Positions 8,273 to 18,288 of a stretch of 64,000 bases of DNA are shown one piece after another (position 1 is the stretch's first letter; the number at the start of each line of letters is the position of its first letter). Made by a program: the position numbers and the translations under genes. The stretch comes from Spirosoma endbachense. Lineage in GTDB: Bacteria; Bacteroidota; Bacteroidia; Cytophagales; Spirosomataceae. The DNA is taken from NCBI RefSeq assembly GCF_010233585.1, contig NZ_CP045997.1, forward strand, positions 9,086,876 through 9,150,875, in the 5' to 3' direction. Below the pieces are notes generated by a model, which saw nothing but the letters and a program-made list of their open reading frames with translations, was not told the origin of the DNA and ran no database searches.

Positions 8273-9289
8273 ATGGAAGCACTCGATTCAGAAATTATTA
8301 ATGCAGTGCCTATTCTAACGAGCTTACGGGCACAATTACAAACCTTTGCTATTTCGCCCAGTGTCTTTTTAAGTCGTTCTCAAACGAATAGTCAGAACAA
8401 CCAACCAGAACCGTCGATTGCGAATCAGAATGAGAAGCCACAGGGAATCCATGAGGATGTTTTACCGAAGATCTTACAATTGCTGGGAATACGCAGCATG
8501 ACCTTAAATTCCCGGCATGACCTTGATCCACTGGCAAATTTTAGCGTTGACATCCCCCAATCAGCAAGTAAACAATACCAGTGGCAATACATAAGAAGCA
8601 GGGGTTTGATTCAGGAACTACAGTCGCTATTTCAAAATTGCCGGATAATTGCGTTTAATGATTGGTCGAAACTGGCCGCTGCATCTGATCTCTGGACAGG
8701 TCTGCTGACTGATGTCATTAAGCCAATTGAAAAGAAGGATTTGGAGTTTATTTTTTATCTGGGTGATCCTCAGAAAAAGCTCTCGTTTCAGGTCGATGAG
8801 GTCCTGGATATCATCAGTGATTTTTCTTATTACGGCCAGGTCACTTTTGCTTTGAATGAAGGCGAAGCGATTAACCTCTGGAGAGTACTCAACGGCGTTC
8901 ACTTGAATACCCCGGTTACGGTTCAGGGTTATAGCGACTTGAAACGAAAATATGTTTCCATTTTTCAGACAATGAACATCGCCCGGTTACTGATCTATTC
9001 GGCCAACAACGCGATTCTATTTACCAAACTAGAGCAATTTGTCCTTGCCCATGAACGGGTTACATCCACAATAGAAATGGCAACCGATGCCCGGCTTCAT
9101 TTCATTAAAGGATTCAGCATTGGCCTAATTCACCAACTGGACATGCCGCGCTGTCTGGCACTTGGGCTTATCGTTTTTGGCAGTTATGGTGAACGAAGAA
9201 CCAGCCCCGATCGAAAAGACCTTATAGCCTATATAAACCGGTGGATTGACGATCTCCAGCAATCGGAAACGATGCCCCATTACCAGTAA
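8273..9289 (+). CDS. hypothetical protein
   Basis: 338 residues, not recognised. There is no signal peptide or clear membrane segment. Residues 40-65 are polar and low in structure (SQTNSQNNQPEPS); the remainder alternates helices and strands (LEFIFYLGDPQKKLSFQVDEVLDIISDFSYYGQVTFAL, FIKGFSIGLIHQLDMPRCLALGLIVFGSYG). It stands between the truncated Crp gene and an SDR gene on the same strand, with 58 bases upstream of the start and 123 before the SDR start. No function is proposed. Confidence 0.7.
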   Translation: MEALDSEIINAVPILTSLRAQLQTFAISPSVFLSRSQTNSQNNQPEPSIANQNEKPQGIHEDVLPKILQLLGIRSMTLNSRHDLDPLANFSVDIPQSASKQYQWQYIRSRGLIQELQSLFQNCRIIAFNDWSKLAAASDLWTGLLTDVIKPIEKKDLEFIFYLGDPQKKLSFQVDEVLDIISDFSYYGQVTFALNEGEAINLWRVLNGVHLNTPVTVQGYSDLKRKYVSIFQTMNIARLLIYSANNAILFTKLEQFVLAHERVTSTIEMATDARLHFIKGFSIGLIHQLDMPRCLALGLIVFGSYGERRTSPDRKDLIAYINRWIDDLQQSETMPHYQ

Positions 9290-9412
9290 TCAATCTGCAT
9301 CCTGCCTTGTCAAACGCTTTCTATTCGATTGATAATAGCGCCTTGGCATAAAAGGCGATTAAGTAAAATTACCCAATCGCACAAAGAACCCATCGCGAAA
9401 ACCGCAACGAAT

Positions 9413-10255
9413 ATGAACACGACAAAAGTTTGGTACGTAACCGGAGCGTCTCAGGGATTAGGATTGAGTCTGGTGAAAAAATTACTGACAAGCGGCTACA
9501 AAGTAGCCGCAACCTCTCGCACCCTTAATGTCCTGCTACAAGCCGTTGGCATACAGGACGAAGCTTATTTCCTGCCATTGGCCGTTGATCTGACGAATGC
9601 AGACTCGATCCGGCAGTCGATTCAGCAAACCACAGCTATTTTTGGCCGGATCGATGTAGTTGTCAATAATGCAGGGTACGGCATGAGTGGATCCGTTGAG
9701 GATATTAGCGACCAGGATGTTCGTACTATCTTTTCCATCAATGTACTGGCAACGATTCAGGTGACGAAAGCCGTGTTGCCGCTGATGCGCCATCAGCGAT
9801 CCGGCTATGTCATCAATATCGCTTCCGTCGCCGGTTTTGCAGGCGCTCCTGGCTGGTCGATCTATTCCGCTACTAAAGCAGCAGTAATCGCTTTTTCAGA
9901 AGTACTGGCCGCTGATGTGAGGGAATTTGGAATTAATGTGACTGTTGCCGAACCCTCTGGCTTTCGCACGGGCTTTCTGACCAAAGAGTCACTCGTGCTT
10001 GCCGAAAGTTCGTTAGACGACTACAAAGCTATTAAAAACACGCAGGATCGTTACCTGGCCATGAATGGTCAACAAGCCGGAGATCCCGAAAAAGCCGCTG
10101 CGCTATTTATCGAACTCGCTGAGCATCCGGAGCCTCCCCTACACCTGTTTATGGGTGTCGATGCATTTAATCGAGCCAGCGAAAAAATTAGCGACTTATC
10201 TGCTGAGCTAACCGTATGGAAAGACCTATCATTTGCTGTCGATTTCCAATCCTGA
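9413..10255 (+). CDS. short-chain dehydrogenase/reductase (SDR)
   Basis: 280 residues from ATG 9413; the frame is open from 9329 but the Rossmann fold starts here (MNTTKVWYVTGASQGLG). Classical SDR features are present: cofactor loop TGASQGLG (10-17), NNAG (86-89), catalytic Ser138 (NIASVAG), Tyr151 and Lys155 (YSATK). Reduction or oxidation of a carbonyl or hydroxyl group with NAD(P)(H) is expected; an Arg at residue 36 after the second strand (TSR) favours NADP(H). The stop overlaps the start of the next gene (TGATG), so the two are translationally coupled. Substrate unknown. Confidence 0.92.
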   Translation: MNTTKVWYVTGASQGLGLSLVKKLLTSGYKVAATSRTLNVLLQAVGIQDEAYFLPLAVDLTNADSIRQSIQQTTAIFGRIDVVVNNAGYGMSGSVEDISDQDVRTIFSINVLATIQVTKAVLPLMRHQRSGYVINIASVAGFAGAPGWSIYSATKAAVIAFSEVLAADVREFGINVTVAEPSGFRTGFLTKESLVLAESSLDDYKAIKNTQDRYLAMNGQQAGDPEKAAALFIELAEHPEPPLHLFMGVDAFNRASEKISDLSAELTVWKDLSFAVDFQS

Positions 10256-10698
10256 TGAATTTACTGGTTTTTATCATCTCGGGTATTGCCGTGGGTATGC
10301 TGATTCCGCTTATACCTGTTTATACTGCCGTATTGAATCGTTTCACCGGTGGCTTGTATAACTCGGCTCCCATCATTTTTGGCATTGGGTTAGTCCTGAC
10401 GATCGGGCTAAAAGTGCTTTTAACCAGGGAGGTTATCTGGCCTGTGCAAGTTGTCAAGGCGCCCTGGTATTCGTTTATGGGTGGTGCAATTTTAGCTATC
10501 TACTTGCTATTGACTCCGTTGTTATTGCCTCGTTTAGGGGTTGGGTTAACCATCAGCTTAATTGTTTTTGGTCAATTACTCATGGCTGTATTGATTGATC
10601 ACGTTGGTCTGTTTGGCAACGATACATTCCCGCTCAATTGGCCTCGGGCTGGTGGCCTTCTTCTTATTGCAATTGGTGTTTGGTTGTTAAAGAAATAA
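10255..10698 (+). CDS. YdcZ/DUF606-type DMT-superfamily membrane protein
   Basis: 147 residues from ATG 10255, which overlaps the SDR stop codon. It consists of about five hydrophobic helices (LLVFIISGIAVGMLIPLIPVY at the start, IIFGIGLVLTIGL, FMGGAILAIYLLLTPLLL, LTISLIVFGQLLMAVLID, AGGLLLIAIGVWLL). The LIDHVGLFG motif and the final AGGLLLIAIGVWLL are typical of the YdcZ/DUF606 family of small inner-membrane proteins in the drug/metabolite transporter superfamily. The transported compound is unknown. Transcription probably ends near the hairpin element that follows. Confidence 0.8.
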   Translation: MNLLVFIISGIAVGMLIPLIPVYTAVLNRFTGGLYNSAPIIFGIGLVLTIGLKVLLTREVIWPVQVVKAPWYSFMGGAILAIYLLLTPLLLPRLGVGLTISLIVFGQLLMAVLIDHVGLFGNDTFPLNWPRAGGLLLIAIGVWLLKK

Positions 10699-10709
10699 GT
10701 CGCCTTATG

Positions 10710-10793
10710 TTTAAGCCTTTCACTGTGAGAAGCGTATTACGGTTACTAATGATCACTAAGAACCGTGGCACGCTTCTCAGTGAAAGGCCTAAA
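10710..10793. repeat. dispersed hairpin element, copy 1
   Basis: Imperfect inverted repeat with arms 10710-10744 and 10761-10793 around a 16-base loop. The right arm begins with AACCGTGGCACG, the core shared with copies at 40591 and 62416; the left arm carries a diverged core and a two-base insertion. It lies between convergent genes and may act as a bidirectional terminator, but there is no T-run, and the shared core shows it is a repeated element rather than a unique hairpin. Confidence 0.8.
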
Positions 10794-10921
10794 TTGATTG
10801 GTATAAATTCGACAGAAATGGATTCCATTCAAATTGATTTCTGTCAATAACAAGTCAAAAAACCATGACAAAGACAGCTTTAATCCGCTTTGACCATTGG
10901 GAATCATCATCCTGAAGCGAA

Positions 10922-13219
10922 TTATTGATAGCTATAATCCGTATGCGAACCGAACGAAGTAAGCTGATGCTCCGAAAAGGTTAACTGGATGGTTAGACCG
11001 CCCTGGCTGATGATCGATAACTGCCCGCCCAATTGGTCACTGAAGCCCTGGATCAAAGTCATGCCCAACGACTGACTCCGGCTGGGGTCAAAGTCAGGGG
11101 GTAAGCCCACTCCATCATCCTGAATGGTTAGCTCATACCTGTGCTCGCCTATCCGCAGAAACCCTAAACTAACCCGCCCTGTGCGTCCACCCGGAAAGGC
11201 ATACTTGAGGGAGTTGGTGATAGCCTCATTGATGATCAACCCCAAAGGCACCGCCTGGATGACATCCAGCTCGATTGGCTCCACCTGGACCGCAAACCCA
11301 ATCGGTTGGGGCAGTTCATACGACTCCTGCAGGTAAGCTACCACCTCCTGGATATACTCGGCGATGGGGATACGGGCGATGCCCTGGGCCTGGTAGAGCT
11401 TCTGGTGGATCAGGGCCATGGCCTGCACCCGATGCTGGCTCTGCTGGATGGCCGACAGGGCCGCATTATCGGAGAGATAGCTAGCCTGGGAGTTCAACAG
11501 GCTCATCACCACCTGGAGGTTGTTTTTGACCCGGTGGTGGATCTCCTTCATCAGCCGTTCTTTCTCGGCCAACAGCCGCTGCAAGTCCTGGTTCTTGTGG
11601 TGGATCTGGTTTTGCTGGGTATGCAGCACCTGCTGGTGGGCCTGCAGTTCCTGGTGTTGGGCCTGTAGCTGGTGTTGTTGAGCCTGAAGTAGTTCATGTT
11701 GTTGCTGCAACTGCTGGTTGCTGCGCTTTTTCAGGCGGAATCGGTTGTAGGTTAGCCCCAGCAGCAACAGGAGTAGGAAGGCTCCCAGGCCAATCGAGTT
11801 GCGCACTAGCCGGTCTTGCTGGAGTTGCTGATTTTGGAGTTGCTGTTGCTGGGAGAGGACCTGAATGCGTTGGTTTTGCAGGCGGAGGTCTTTGTCTTTC
11901 TGTTCGGTCTCGTACTGGGTTCTGAGTTCTTCGAACTGACGGTTTTTGGTCTGGTTGAAGAGGGAGTCGTTGATGGCGGTCGCCAGTTGGAAGTGTTGGA
12001 GGGCGGAGCGGAGGTTTCCCTGGGCGGAGTCAATCTGATAGAGTGCCCGATGAATGCTGACTGCTTCATCAGGGAATCGGCCATGCTGGCTTGCCGTCAG
12101 GGCTTTTTGGAAGAAATGTCGGGCCAGTTCATAGCGTTTGGTGAGCCAGTAAACCTCGCCAAGCTTCTTGTTGAAATCGGTCACACCTCCAATGTTTGTG
12201 CTTTTTTCGAAAAATGGCAATAAGTGTTTATACAATCGTTCTGCCAGTTCATACTGGCCTAAAACAACGTAGCTTTGGGCCAGGAAGTAAGTTAAAGGAA
12301 CACTTTGATGGTCGGGATCGTGACGGGCCAGCTCAATAATGGTTAACGCCTGTTGGCGGGCTTGAGAGAGCTGCTGGTTTTCCTGGTATAGAATCATCAG
12401 TTTGCTGCGATACCCTGCTATTCGGTTGATAGACTCATTATCCTCATGGAAACCGAATAAGCGAAGTAGTCTATGTACATAGTTAATGGCTCTAGCATCG
12501 TCACCTAATCGCTCATACATTTCAGCCAAATTGCCATTAATATCTAATTGGTATAATAGGTTTTTGCTATGTTCAGCCAGTCGTAAGCTTTGTAGATAGG
12601 CTTGTAGGGCTAGTTGGAAGTTACCCATCTTATGATGAAGAAACCCAATTTGCTCCAGGGTGTAATAAATGGTAGTATCACCGTAGGATTGCTGAATGGC
12701 TAAGGCCTCCATAACGAATGGGAGTGCCATTTTCACCCCAACGTGTACTCGAACTATGTCGGCCAGATCTTGCAGTACTTTGGCTGTCCTCGGTTTATCG
12801 CCTACCTGCTTATAAGCCTTCAGCGTCTGCTGGTAGTAATCGAAAGTCCTGGTGGAATCATAGCGTTCACCGAAACTAAAACACTTTGCTTGCAGATAGA
12901 GTCCATCCGCTTTCCAACGAAGTCGATGTACTCCTATACTCAACCTCACTACCTGCTGGGCATAGCCAATGGCACTATCCAACAGAAAATGGATTTCACG
13001 TAACGTAGAATGACTTCTACTTCTTCGGCCTTCCTTATAGTGATCGTAGTATTGTTGACCGATTTGCAGCAGTAATCGTGTTCGGTTCGTGTCTGCTGGC
13101 GCATGCACCAGCCGCCCTTTCAGGCTATCAATTTGATCCTTGGCCTGAGACCAGGCTCTGTTAGGTTTTAAAGCAGTGACTACAATCACGGCGATAAAAA
13201 CGACACGGTAAAGGCTCAT
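10922..13219 (-). CDS. TPR-containing sensor histidine kinase (HisKA_2 type)
   Basis: 765 residues with an N-terminal signal or anchor ([13 protein letters not shown]). Residues 30-450 are TPR-like helical repeats (e.g. [34 protein letters not shown]) expected in the periplasm. A transmembrane helix ([15 protein letters not shown]) leads to a Gln/His-rich coiled coil of about 60 residues. The HisKA_2 phosphoacceptor region EIHHRVKNN places the His at 561/562; the HATPase domain has an N box at [11 protein letters not shown] (from 664) and a G box DDGVGLP. No response regulator is adjacent. It lies 77 bases after the SusD gene on the same strand, so it may sense a product of this polysaccharide locus. 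Confidence 0.9.
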   Translation of the reverse strand: MSLYRVVFIAVIVVTALKPNRAWSQAKDQIDSLKGRLVHAPADTNRTRLLLQIGQQYYDHYKEGRRSRSHSTLREIHFLLDSAIGYAQQVVRLSIGVHRLRWKADGLYLQAKCFSFGERYDSTRTFDYYQQTLKAYKQVGDKPRTAKVLQDLADIVRVHVGVKMALPFVMEALAIQQSYGDTTIYYTLEQIGFLHHKMGNFQLALQAYLQSLRLAEHSKNLLYQLDINGNLAEMYERLGDDARAINYVHRLLRLFGFHEDNESINRIAGYRSKLMILYQENQQLSQARQQALTIIELARHDPDHQSVPLTYFLAQSYVVLGQYELAERLYKHLLPFFEKSTNIGGVTDFNKKLGEVYWLTKRYELARHFFQKALTASQHGRFPDEAVSIHRALYQIDSAQGNLRSALQHFQLATAINDSLFNQTKNRQFEELRTQYETEQKDKDLRLQNQRIQVLSQQQQLQNQQLQQDRLVRNSIGLGAFLLLLLLGLTYNRFRLKKRSNQQLQQQHELLQAQQHQLQAQHQELQAHQQVLHTQQNQIHHKNQDLQRLLAEKERLMKEIHHRVKNNLQVVMSLLNSQASYLSDNAALSAIQQSQHRVQAMALIHQKLYQAQGIARIPIAEYIQEVVAYLQESYELPQPIGFAVQVEPIELDVIQAVPLGLIINEAITNSLKYAFPGGRTGRVSLGFLRIGEHRYELTIQDDGVGLPPDFDPSRSQSLGMTLIQGFSDQLGGQLSIISQGGLTIQLTFSEHQLTSFGSHTDYSYQ

Positions 13220-13296
13220 GGCACATCAGCTTGTTTCGGAGTAGTCAACTTGAAGTTATAGGCAAATTGCTGATTTACAGTCGTGAATTCGCCTGA

Positions 13297-14646
13297 TTAA
13301 TAACTTTCATTCTGCGTTAAGTTCGGGTTCAAACGCAGGTCCTGCTGTGGAATAGGTAGCCGCAATTTGTTGGGGTCTACTATGCCTAGTATCTGCTGAG
13401 CACGGCCGGTTCGAATCAGGTCAAACCAGCGGTGGCCCTCCATGGCTAATTCCACCCGCCGTTCCTGCTCGATAGCGCGGAGTAATTCATTTTGATTCTG
13501 AATGGTTAATGTCCCAAGTCCGGCTCGTTGCCGAATTTGGTTAACCAGGGCTAAGCTTTCCGCCAATTCGCCCAGTTGTGCCAAGGCTTCGGCCCGGATC
13601 AATAGCACCTCGGCGAAGCGCATCACCGGCACATCATCGTCCTGGGTACTGATGCGGAAGTACTTGATGCCAATACCGGCTGGTATGACCTTGCCATCCA
13701 GCAAAATACCACCCGGCGAAATGGACGCGTCTTTTCGTCGGTCACCCGGTTCGTAAGCCGCTTCCAGTGTAGAGCCAATCCCCCGAGGCCCTACTTCATT
13801 GCGGCCACCCAGGGCCGTCGAAAAAAACCAAAAGGCTAATCCGTTCGTGCTGGTCGAATTGTACTGGAGCTCCAAAATAGATTCTCCCGTGTTCCTGGTC
13901 GCAAACAACAACCGGTAGTCTGTCACCAGTGAGAACAGTTTTCGCTGGATGATGGCTCCACTCAAGGCGGCAGCGGTAGCGTAATCCTGCCGTTGTAACG
14001 CTACGCGTGCGCTCAGCGTCTGAGCGGCTGCCTGAGTCGCCCGACCTACTGCCACCTGGGGCAGGTCAGGCGTGGCCTCGCCCAGGTCAGTCTGGATGCG
14101 GGCGTACACTTGATCTGCGGGCGCACGGCTAACCAGCAGATTATCGGCTGTTCGGGTAGGAGAGGTAATTAGTGGAACGTCACCCCAGTAGCGAACCAGT
14201 TGAAAGTATAGGAGCGCTCGGGCAAACTTAGCCTCGGCGATTAGCTGTTTCTGGTCCGCGAAAGCAGGATCTGCGATTAAGGGTACTTGATCCAGGAGGT
14301 TATTGGCCTGGTTAATGCCCTGATACATAGTCTGCCATAAGCCACTAACTGAACCGTTAGCCGCTAAGATGGCGTGGTTTTTGAATTCATTCAGGTCAGT
14401 TAAACTGCCGTTGTGGGCCAGATTGTCGGCCAGCAAGTCGGGATAAACCGTGTAGGTTTGGCCGTAACCCGAGGCCAGACTGGCGTATAAGCCCATGATG
14501 GCCGCCCGGGCTCCAGCCGGATCAGCGATGGCCTCCTCAGTTGATACGGCCGACTGCGGTGGCTGATCCAGGAATGTTTTACAAGCTCCCAAAGCAACCC
14601 AGACGCTCAGCAGTGCTATATATCGAATTATCAGATGAGTTTTCAT
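13297..14646 (-). CDS. SusD/RagB-family nutrient-binding lipoprotein
   Basis: 449 residues. The signal peptide ends in a lipobox (VALGAC), so the protein is lipidated and, by family knowledge, sits on the outer-membrane surface over the SusC channel. Helical TPR-like repeats in the middle (ANNLLDQVPLIADP, AEAKFARALLYFQLVRYWGDVPL) and the C-terminal EVLLIRAEALAQLG, AMEGHRWFDLIRTGRAQ and LRLPIPQQDLRLNPNL segments are hallmarks of the SusD/RagB family. It is 11 bases downstream of the SusC gene, forming an operon. The ligand is probably a glycan, to judge from the DUF4038 enzyme upstream. Confidence 0.95.
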   Translation of the reverse strand: MKTHLIIRYIALLSVWVALGACKTFLDQPPQSAVSTEEAIADPAGARAAIMGLYASLASGYGQTYTVYPDLLADNLAHNGSLTDLNEFKNHAILAANGSVSGLWQTMYQGINQANNLLDQVPLIADPAFADQKQLIAEAKFARALLYFQLVRYWGDVPLITSPTRTADNLLVSRAPADQVYARIQTDLGEATPDLPQVAVGRATQAAAQTLSARVALQRQDYATAAALSGAIIQRKLFSLVTDYRLLFATRNTGESILELQYNSTSTNGLAFWFFSTALGGRNEVGPRGIGSTLEAAYEPGDRRKDASISPGGILLDGKVIPAGIGIKYFRISTQDDDVPVMRFAEVLLIRAEALAQLGELAESLALVNQIRQRAGLGTLTIQNQNELLRAIEQERRVELAMEGHRWFDLIRTGRAQQILGIVDPNKLRLPIPQQDLRLNPNLTQNESY

Positions 14647-14657
14647 GCGTTTTTTGA

Positions 14658-17600
14658 TTAAAAGCCCAGTTGAATGCCTACCAGAAACGTACGGGCTTGC
14701 GGTATGACAAAAAAGTCGCTGCCTGCTACCAGACTTTGGTCGGTCAGGGTGTTTACCTCGGGATCGTAGCCGGTGTAGTGAGTAAAGGTGAGTAAATTCT
14801 GCGCGGTGGCATAAAAGCGAAGCCTGGCTTTCCTGAGCTGACTAATGCGTAAGGTGTAACCAACAGCGAGATTCTTGAGCCGCAAAAACGAACCGTCCTC
14901 AATGAATCGATCCGAAATGCGGGTGTTATTGTTGGGATTGCCCTGAGCGGCTCGGGGCATGCTGGTGCTGGGTCGCTCGGGAGTCCAGCGGTTGCGGACA
15001 CTGGTCCATTGCCCATACTGACTGCTCATACTTTCACCAATTGAACGAGTGTAGTTGTAGATGTCATTTCCGTAGGTAAACTGGAGAAACAGCGAAACGT
15101 CAAGTCCCCGAAAGGTTAGTTTGTTGGCCAGCCCACCAAAAAAAGACGGTTGAGCGGACCCAATGACGGTTTGATCCGCCGAAGTAATGCGGCCGTCTCC
15201 GTTGAGGTCTTTAAATTGAATATCACCCGGCCGGGTATTCGCTGACTGGTAGAAGGAAGTAGATCCGTATAGGGCCTGGCTGGCCTGATTCAACGCATCA
15301 ATTTCTGCCTGCGTCTGAAAGATACGGGCTACCTGAGAGCCATAAAAAGCCCCGACGGGTTGCCCCTCCTGCACCCAGTTGGCGTAGCCCACCGAGAAAG
15401 GTGTTCCCCCATAGAGCTTCGTAACGGTATTGCGAATAAAGGAGAGATTGAAACTGGTCTGCCACTGCCACTGGCTTTGTGGCCGATTGACGAAGCTGAC
15501 CTCCAGCTCCACGCCCCGATTTTGTAAGGACCCAATGTTTTCGTTGATTTGAGAAAAGCCGGATGTTAAGGGCAGCTGCCGAGCTTGTAACAGATCGTTG
15601 GTTCGACGGATAAAGTAATTGGCCGACAGGCTCAGTCGATTGGCAATCAGAGCTACATCTACCCCCAGATTCAGTTCACGAGTCTTCTCCCAGCTCAGGG
15701 CAGGATTAGCCAGTTGTAGTGGCACCAGGCTGGTTTGTTGCAGGTAACTTCTGCCAACGCCAAATAGTCCCAACGCAGGCGTTTGATTCGTAAGTGTCCC
15801 CATGTTGGCATTACCCGTCAGGCCATAACTGGCTCTTACTTTCAAAAAGCTAAGCAGGGCGTTCGGTTGCCCTTTTCCGTCATAGAGAACCCAGCCAATT
15901 GAACCGACCGGGAAAACACCGTATCGCCGGTCTTGATTAAAGCGCGAAGAGCCATCTGCCCGCAAAGTGGCCGAGATCAGCAGCTTCTCCCGAAAGGCGT
16001 ATTGCAGCCGGGAGAAAAAAGAAGTGAGTGCCCAGGTAGCACCATCTGAGGAAGCTCCCGTTTTCACCGAACCGGCCGTCAGGCGGGAGATCGAATTGCC
16101 CGGAAAGTTTGTCGCCGACGCCGTTAGTGTTTCAAAAGCAGAAGTCTGCCAACCCGCTCCAGCCAGGGCTGTAAAGCTATGGCGCTGGCGCAGGACGGTT
16201 GAATAGGTCAATGTGCTTTCCAGCAACCAGTTGAAATTCTGCCGGTAATCTGACCGTCCTGACCCGTTAGCCCGTGAGCCATTCAGGGTAGTGGTGGGGT
16301 AGAATACATCTTCTTTTAGCACCAGGTTGTCAACCCCAATATTCGTCCGCCACTGGAGAGCCGGGCTGAAACGATACTCCGCAAATGCCGTTCCTACTAC
16401 CCGATTCGTGCGGGAATCGAATTGGGTTTCGGTTCCCTCGGCAACCGGATTACTCGCCGACCCCAATGGGTCCAGGGCATAAGAACCATTCGGATTGCGG
16501 ACCGGAATGTGGCTACCCAGGAACAGAGCTGAGCCGAGAACCCCATTGATAAAATTATCACCGTTGATGCGGTTATTCAGCGCCCGGCTCAACGTCAGAC
16601 TGGTGCCGAACTGTAGCTTAGGGCTGAACCAGTGATCCAGGTTCAGCCGTACGCTCCCCCGCCGGAAGTCGGAGCCCAGGACAATGCCCTGCTGGCGAAA
16701 GTATGTACCTGACAGATAAAAGCGGGTCTGCTGATTCCCTCCCGAGGCCGATAAGGAATACTCCCGGATCGGGGCTGTGCGGAACACCTCCCGTTGCCAG
16801 TTGGTCGTGGTAGCATTGGCCGGATCAGGATATTGGGGCGAGAGACCCACGGCGGTACGTTGTTCGTTCAACAAAACTTCCTGCTCTGGTCCTGAGAGCA
16901 TAGCCAATAGCTTAGGCACGCTCTGAACTCCTTCATAAGCCTTTATGTCCAAAGCCGTAGGCCCACTTTTGCCTCGTTTGGTGGTAATCAGCACCACGCC
17001 ATTGGATGCGCGGGAACCATAGATAGCTGCTGCCGCAGCGTCTTTCAGGATTTGAATGGAGGCAATGTCCTGAGGGTTCAAGTCACTCAGGGCGTTCAGC
17101 GACTGCCCGCCCAGATAAAAACCCGAAAAGTCACCCGTATTAATGGGCATACCATCCACTACGTAGAGTGGCTCCGCAGTGGCGTTGAGTGAATTAGTGC
17201 CCCGAATTCGCACTTTGAGGCTGGTGGCGGGTGTTCCCGAACTCTGAGTGACCAGGACCCCGGCTGCTCTACCCTGCAGTGCCTGGTCGGGGCTAAGCAG
17301 GGGAACGTCACTGAATTGTTGGGCCGTTATAGAGGATACTGACCCGGTAAGTTCACGCCTGGCCTGACTGCCATAGCCGATGACAATAGCTTCGTCCAGA
17401 AACGTGGTAGCTAAGACCAGGTATATGGTCATCGTAGTACGATTTCCGATGGCAACTGCACTAGGTCGTCTACCGACCATGGTTACCAATAACGTATCAT
17501 AGCCTGGGCTTGCAGTTAGCGAAAAATGCCCATTAGCATCGGTTAGGGCACCTTTGCCTGAACCCTTCAGGACAACGTTGACACCGGCCAGGGGCTGGTT

Positions 17601-17702
17601 GTCTTCCTGAGTCATTACATTCCCTTTGATTAGCTGCCCTTGAGCAACGAGTTTGACGGACAACAGACAGATAAGTATGATGATGGTAAACGTAAGCCTC
17701 AT
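14658..17702 (-). CDS. SusC/RagA-family TonB-dependent outer-membrane receptor
   Basis: 1014 residues. After a signal peptide come a carboxypeptidase-D-like domain (IKGNVMTQEDNQPLAGVNVVLKG), a TonB-box/linker region ending in AIVIGYG, the plug (VSSITAQQF..., RIRGTNSLN, YVVDGMPIN, ASIQILKDAAAAAIYGSRASNGVVLITTK) and a beta-barrel. These motifs are diagnostic of SusC/RagA, which import oligosaccharides or peptides with energy from TonB. It precedes SusD by 11 bases. A 10-bp inverted repeat lies about 40 bases upstream of the start. Confidence 0.97.
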   Translation of the reverse strand: MRLTFTIIILICLLSVKLVAQGQLIKGNVMTQEDNQPLAGVNVVLKGSGKGALTDANGHFSLTASPGYDTLLVTMVGRRPSAVAIGNRTTMTIYLVLATTFLDEAIVIGYGSQARRELTGSVSSITAQQFSDVPLLSPDQALQGRAAGVLVTQSSGTPATSLKVRIRGTNSLNATAEPLYVVDGMPINTGDFSGFYLGGQSLNALSDLNPQDIASIQILKDAAAAAIYGSRASNGVVLITTKRGKSGPTALDIKAYEGVQSVPKLLAMLSGPEQEVLLNEQRTAVGLSPQYPDPANATTTNWQREVFRTAPIREYSLSASGGNQQTRFYLSGTYFRQQGIVLGSDFRRGSVRLNLDHWFSPKLQFGTSLTLSRALNNRINGDNFINGVLGSALFLGSHIPVRNPNGSYALDPLGSASNPVAEGTETQFDSRTNRVVGTAFAEYRFSPALQWRTNIGVDNLVLKEDVFYPTTTLNGSRANGSGRSDYRQNFNWLLESTLTYSTVLRQRHSFTALAGAGWQTSAFETLTASATNFPGNSISRLTAGSVKTGASSDGATWALTSFFSRLQYAFREKLLISATLRADGSSRFNQDRRYGVFPVGSIGWVLYDGKGQPNALLSFLKVRASYGLTGNANMGTLTNQTPALGLFGVGRSYLQQTSLVPLQLANPALSWEKTRELNLGVDVALIANRLSLSANYFIRRTNDLLQARQLPLTSGFSQINENIGSLQNRGVELEVSFVNRPQSQWQWQTSFNLSFIRNTVTKLYGGTPFSVGYANWVQEGQPVGAFYGSQVARIFQTQAEIDALNQASQALYGSTSFYQSANTRPGDIQFKDLNGDGRITSADQTVIGSAQPSFFGGLANKLTFRGLDVSLFLQFTYGNDIYNYTRSIGESMSSQYGQWTSVRNRWTPERPSTSMPRAAQGNPNNNTRISDRFIEDGSFLRLKNLAVGYTLRISQLRKARLRFYATAQNLLTFTHYTGYDPEVNTLTDQSLVAGSDFFVIPQARTFLVGIQLGF

Positions 17703-18147
17703 GGTACGACCGGGTTAATACGACTGAGTTAAGTAGCTCCCTAAGTTGTTACGTCAGAAACAACTTAGAGAACCCCGTAAAAGGTACTTTTGAATCGTTT
17801 AGGCTTGGACTGTAGGGGGCAATATAGGGTATCAGCGACGATGAAAATGCTGTCAGTATGATGACCAATAACTCTTAAAGCGGGTAGTTATTTACCTGCC
17901 GGGTGAAGACGCCTTTTAGAAAAAGTAAGATGTCTTTCCTTTGCGAGTAAAGCTTAAAAAAATCCTTAGTGAATTAGGTATTTTTACTTATAAATCGAAC
18001 TGATAAACCCACTTCAAATCCATCCGGCTGTATAAATTGCATTAGTATAGAGTTAGAAAAGTAAGGCATATTTTTGAGATGACCAAATCGTAAGCTATTC
18101 ATTTTGAGAGCTTAACTTGACATATGATCTTATCAAATTAGGTAATT
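17703..18147. other. non-coding region upstream of the SusC gene
   Basis: 445 bases between the SusC start and the open frame that follows the DUF4038 gene. It is AT-rich towards its distal side and holds the inverted repeat at 17741-17768. I see no gene, and no clear TAnnTTTG promoter box in the orientation needed for SusC. It should contain the SusC/SusD promoter or a processing site. Confidence 0.5.
17741..17768. repeat. 10-bp inverted repeat in the SusC leader region
   Basis: Perfect arms CTAAGTTGTT (17741-17750) and AACAACTTAG (17759-17768) around an 8-base loop, ending 39 bases upstream of the SusC start codon. It may be an operator for a dimeric regulator or a leader hairpin in the mRNA. 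There is no T-run on the - strand, so it is not an obvious terminator. Confidence 0.55.
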
Positions 18148-18288
18148 TTAATCCTTCATAGGCTCTTGGCCGGTCATATAGTTCCGAGATTGGGCTGGGG
18201 TGATATGAATATCAGCGAAATAGGCCCGTGCCACGGTGGCCTCGTATTCATACTGGATTCTGACTGGATTTTCAGGACAGACCAATTA
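18148..18288 (-). other. 45-codon open extension in frame with the DUF4038 gene
   Basis: Immediately after the TAA stop of the DUF4038 gene (18286-18288) the same frame stays open for 45 codons to a second TAA at 18148. The translation has a protein-like alternating pattern (VRIQYEYEATVARAYFADIHI) and no start codon except near its end. It may be the remnant of a neighbouring gene or a tail cut off by a stop mutation; the DUF4038 domain itself appears complete without it. Confidence 0.35.

Noticed and set aside
7699..8274. A 191-codon open frame on the - strand over the truncated Crp gene
   Set aside because: It runs antisense to a clear cNMP-binding domain and has no recognisable motif; an overlapping shadow frame.
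11275..12223. Several long + strand frames inside the TPR histidine kinase gene
   Set aside because: They arise from the biased Gln/Leu/His codon use of the coiled-coil and kinase regions on the other strand.
13400..13415. GGTTCGAATC resembling a tRNA T-loop
   Set aside because: It lies inside the SusD coding sequence and no acceptor or anticodon stem can be drawn around it; no tRNA gene was found in the window.
18226..18237. A lone CCGTGCCACGGT identical to the hairpin element core
   Set aside because: There is no partner arm within 100 bases and the sequence reads as codons of the open extension after the DUF4038 gene; probably chance, though a half-element cannot be ruled out.
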